A DNA stretch of 64,000 bases from Lentisphaera marina (GTDB taxonomy: Bacteria; Verrucomicrobiota; Lentisphaeria; Lentisphaerales; Lentisphaeraceae). Made by a program: the position numbers and the translations under genes. Where the stretch lies: contig NZ_JAQZZL010000001.1 in the NCBI RefSeq assembly GCF_028745505.1, positions 186,001 through 250,000 of the forward strand, in the 5' to 3' direction. This document shows positions 62,251 through 64,000 of the stretch, piece after piece; within the stretch, counting starts at the first letter, position 1; each line of letters opens with the position of its first letter. The notes beneath the pieces were generated by a model. It was not told the DNA's origin, did not search any database, and saw nothing but the letters and a program-made list of their open reading frames with translations.

Positions 62251-64000
62251 ATGAGTCAAGGTAATGAGTATTTCGATGAAAAATTAGCTGATTTCTTTGA
62301 TGAGCTCGATGACCTCGATAACTTACCGATCCTCGATACTATTGCCTCCATCACCGAGCGTTATTGTGACTTCAAATATCTTGATGAGGGTGGAATCAAA
62401 ATCATCCATAGTTGCCGTGATTTAAAAACTGGTCGTGAAATAGCCATGGCCAGTTTAAAGGAATCTGCCAAAGACCCTGAAAAAGAATTGTTTTTAAAAG
62501 AAGCTCGCCTAACGGCAGCTTTGCAACATCCAAATATCATCCCATTACATGATTTAGGACTCAAGGGCGAGCAGCCCTGGTTCACAATGAAACTGGTTTC
62601 TGGAGCATCTTTAGAACAAGTTTTAAAAAACCTAAAAAACGGTAAATCTCAGCAACTCGACAATCTCAGTGAACGCTTAGATCTTTTCTTAAAAGTCTGT
62701 GATGCCATTGCTTACGCACATTCTAGGGGTGTCCTTCACCTCGATATTAAGCCCGATAATATACAAATTAGCGATTATGGCGATGTCTTAGTCTGTGATT
62801 GGGGACTCGCCAAAGTTATGGCCTCAGTTTGTGACGAAGAACTTCTAGAATGTTACACCTTTAATCCCAAGGATATTGATTTAACTATTGATGGCCTTGT
62901 TAAAGGAACTCCAGGCTATATGGCTCCCGAACAAACCCGTTTGATAAAAGCTAAAAAAGGTATTCATACCGACATCTTTTCTTTGGGCTGTGTGCTCTAC
63001 AAGATCTTGACTTTAGAAAAGCCCTTCAAGGGTGCCGACTTAATGTCGGTGATGAATAATACCGTCAATGGTAAATTTCCTAAACCCAGCGAGATCAATC
63101 CCAATGTTCCTTTATCCCTCGAAGCCGTTTGCTTAAAGGCTCTCTCCACTGATCCACAAGATCGCTATGCGAAGGTCATTGACTTACAGAAAGAAATTTC
63201 AGATTACCGCCAAGGCTTTGCGACCAACGCAGAAAATGCCACATTATTGACTTTAACACGCCTTTGGTATAAACGGCACCGTACGCTCAGTATTGCCTCG
63301 ATAATTATCACTATCATCAGCCTTTGCACCGCCTTTTTTGCCTTCAACAACCTTAAACTCGAAAAACTTAATGCCCAACAAACTTCCGTAAGATTAAAAC
63401 TCGAAGCGGACAAACTGCAGTTGGAAAATGAATTTCATAAAAAATTTAATAAGGGTGCCGCTCCACGTTTTCTGCGAAGAGCTCAAATTGCTTTCGACAC
63501 CTATAATTTTGACGACGCCGTAAACTTTTGTGATAGTGCAGTAGAACTCGACCCGAGTTTAAGCGATGCCTGGGCTTTAAAAGGCCTGCTTCACATCATT
63601 CACGAAGAATTCGGTGCAGCGGTATATGCCTTAAATAAAAGCCAGCAAAAAAACACTTTAAATCAACTAGCTAATGATTTTTTCCAAATAAAAAAAGACG
63701 ATCAACAAGCGCTCTCCCTCGAGCATTTTGTGGACTTATTTCATCGATCGACAAATTCTGGTCTAATGAACTTAAGTGGAGCTTTAATTCATAACAAAGC
63801 CTATAGCAAGGTCCCCCTCAAGGAACGTATTGAATTTTGTAAAGCCATCATTCCAGTTCACAACGAAAAAAGTTTACGCAGACATCGCGGTAATAAAAAT
63901 TTGAACTTCTCCTATGATCCAAAACTTAAAAAACTTGACCTCTCGAATAATCCTTGGGTGCAAGCTGCTTTAATTGTACAAAATTTCCCCGCTCATGTTG
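62251..64000 (+). CDS. Membrane Ser/Thr protein kinase, WNK-like lysine placement (3' end beyond window)
   Basis: At least 583 residues are visible from the ATG at 62251. Kinase domain about 41-310: Gly-rich loop GGIKIIHS with K50; IAMA with Ala67 at the VAIK lysine position; helix-C Glu84; HLDIKPDN (D165, K167, N170); DWG (D183); APE in MAPEQ. TM near 345-366, then a coiled coil and TPR-like helices (NFDDAVNFCDSAVELDPSLSDAWALKGLL), and leucine-rich-like sequence starting near 560 (LKKLDLSNNPWV). Ten bases after the sigma factor stop. Same architecture as the other two kinases. Signal and substrate unknown. Confidence 0.9.
   Translation, partial: MSQGNEYFDEKLADFFDELDDLDNLPILDTIASITERYCDFKYLDEGGIKIIHSCRDLKTGREIAMASLKESAKDPEKELFLKEARLTAALQHPNIIPLHDLGLKGEQPWFTMKLVSGASLEQVLKNLKNGKSQQLDNLSERLDLFLKVCDAIAYAHSRGVLHLDIKPDNIQISDYGDVLVCDWGLAKVMASVCDEELLECYTFNPKDIDLTIDGLVKGTPGYMAPEQTRLIKAKKGIHTDIFSLGCVLYKILTLEKPFKGADLMSVMNNTVNGKFPKPSEINPNVPLSLEAVCLKALSTDPQDRYAKVIDLQKEISDYRQGFATNAENATLLTLTRLWYKRHRTLSIASIIITIISLCTAFFAFNNLKLEKLNAQQTSVRLKLEADKLQLENEFHKKFNKGAAPRFLRRAQIAFDTYNFDDAVNFCDSAVELDPSLSDAWALKGLLHIIHEEFGAAVYALNKSQQKNTLNQLANDFFQIKKDDQQALSLEHFVDLFHRSTNSGLMNLSGALIHNKAYSKVPLKERIEFCKAIIPVHNEKSLRRHRGNKNLNFSYDPKLKKLDLSNNPWVQAALIVQNFPAHV

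Overview
This window most likely comes from a marine, Gram-negative PVC-superphylum bacterium, and Lentisphaera or a close relative is the best guess. The evidence is the gene repertoire: five formylglycine-type sulfatases, two haem-binding 'membrane-bound dehydrogenase' type proteins (one fused to CBM and DUF1080 domains), a prepilin-like protein, a FecR-LamG anti-sigma protein, and three ECF sigma factors of the planctomycete/lentisphaere type, each with a related Ser/Thr protein kinase close by. Species assignment is inference; no rRNA is present. DNA is moderately AT-rich with tight Shine-Dalgarno sites and many clear intrinsic terminators.

Layout. 1-6.7 kb: a sigma/kinase pair (minus strand) and a 1255-residue secreted multidomain protein. 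6.7-8.1 kb: a His/Asp-rich outer-membrane porin behind three Fur-like palindromes. 8.2-18.1 kb: mostly housekeeping genes (pgk, pirin, DoxX, LysR, RidA, surE, HU, aspS, an MtfA-like peptidase, a PhoPQ-activated-type hydrolase) plus an untracked 49-residue Cys-rich lipoprotein. 18.2-31.4 kb: a 13.1-kb segment bounded by an exact 73-bp direct repeat made of the 3' part of a tRNA-Leu(UAG) gene, truncated on the left and intact on the right. It carries two sulfatases, a glycosidase-like protein, a sigma factor, a pseudopilin, a kinase and a GH27 alpha-galactosidase, and looks like an inserted polysaccharide-degradation island. 31.7-38.3 kb: a coiled-coil lipoprotein, a TonB/TolA-like protein, an HAD hydrolase, TolB, XerC/D, a transglutaminase-like lipoprotein and tRNA-Ser. 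38.4-45.1 kb: an exopolysaccharide cluster (outer-membrane barrel, Wza-like, Wzc-like and Wzy/ligase proteins). 45.2-48.6 kb: engB, a very repetitive membrane protein and tRNA-Val. 48.7-64 kb: a second polysaccharide-degradation region with ECF/FecR regulation, three sulfatases, an SGNH esterase, a haem-binding dehydrogenase and the third sigma/kinase module, which runs off the window.

How the genes fit together. The degradative genes (sulfatases, GH27, SGNH esterase, CBM/DUF1080 protein, c-type haem proteins) would desulfate and hydrolyse sulfated marine polysaccharides. The sigma/kinase pairs lie next to these genes and are plausible sensors and switches. The most striking signal is that all three kinases lack the usual VAIK lysine (it is Ala) and instead have a lysine at the third glycine position of the Gly-rich loop. 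This is the arrangement that defines eukaryotic WNK kinases, and the spacing is identical. They also share HLD for HRD and DWG for DFG, and where readable have a TM segment and TPR- or LRR-like C-terminal parts. Together with their sigma factors they may form an undescribed bacterial signalling family.
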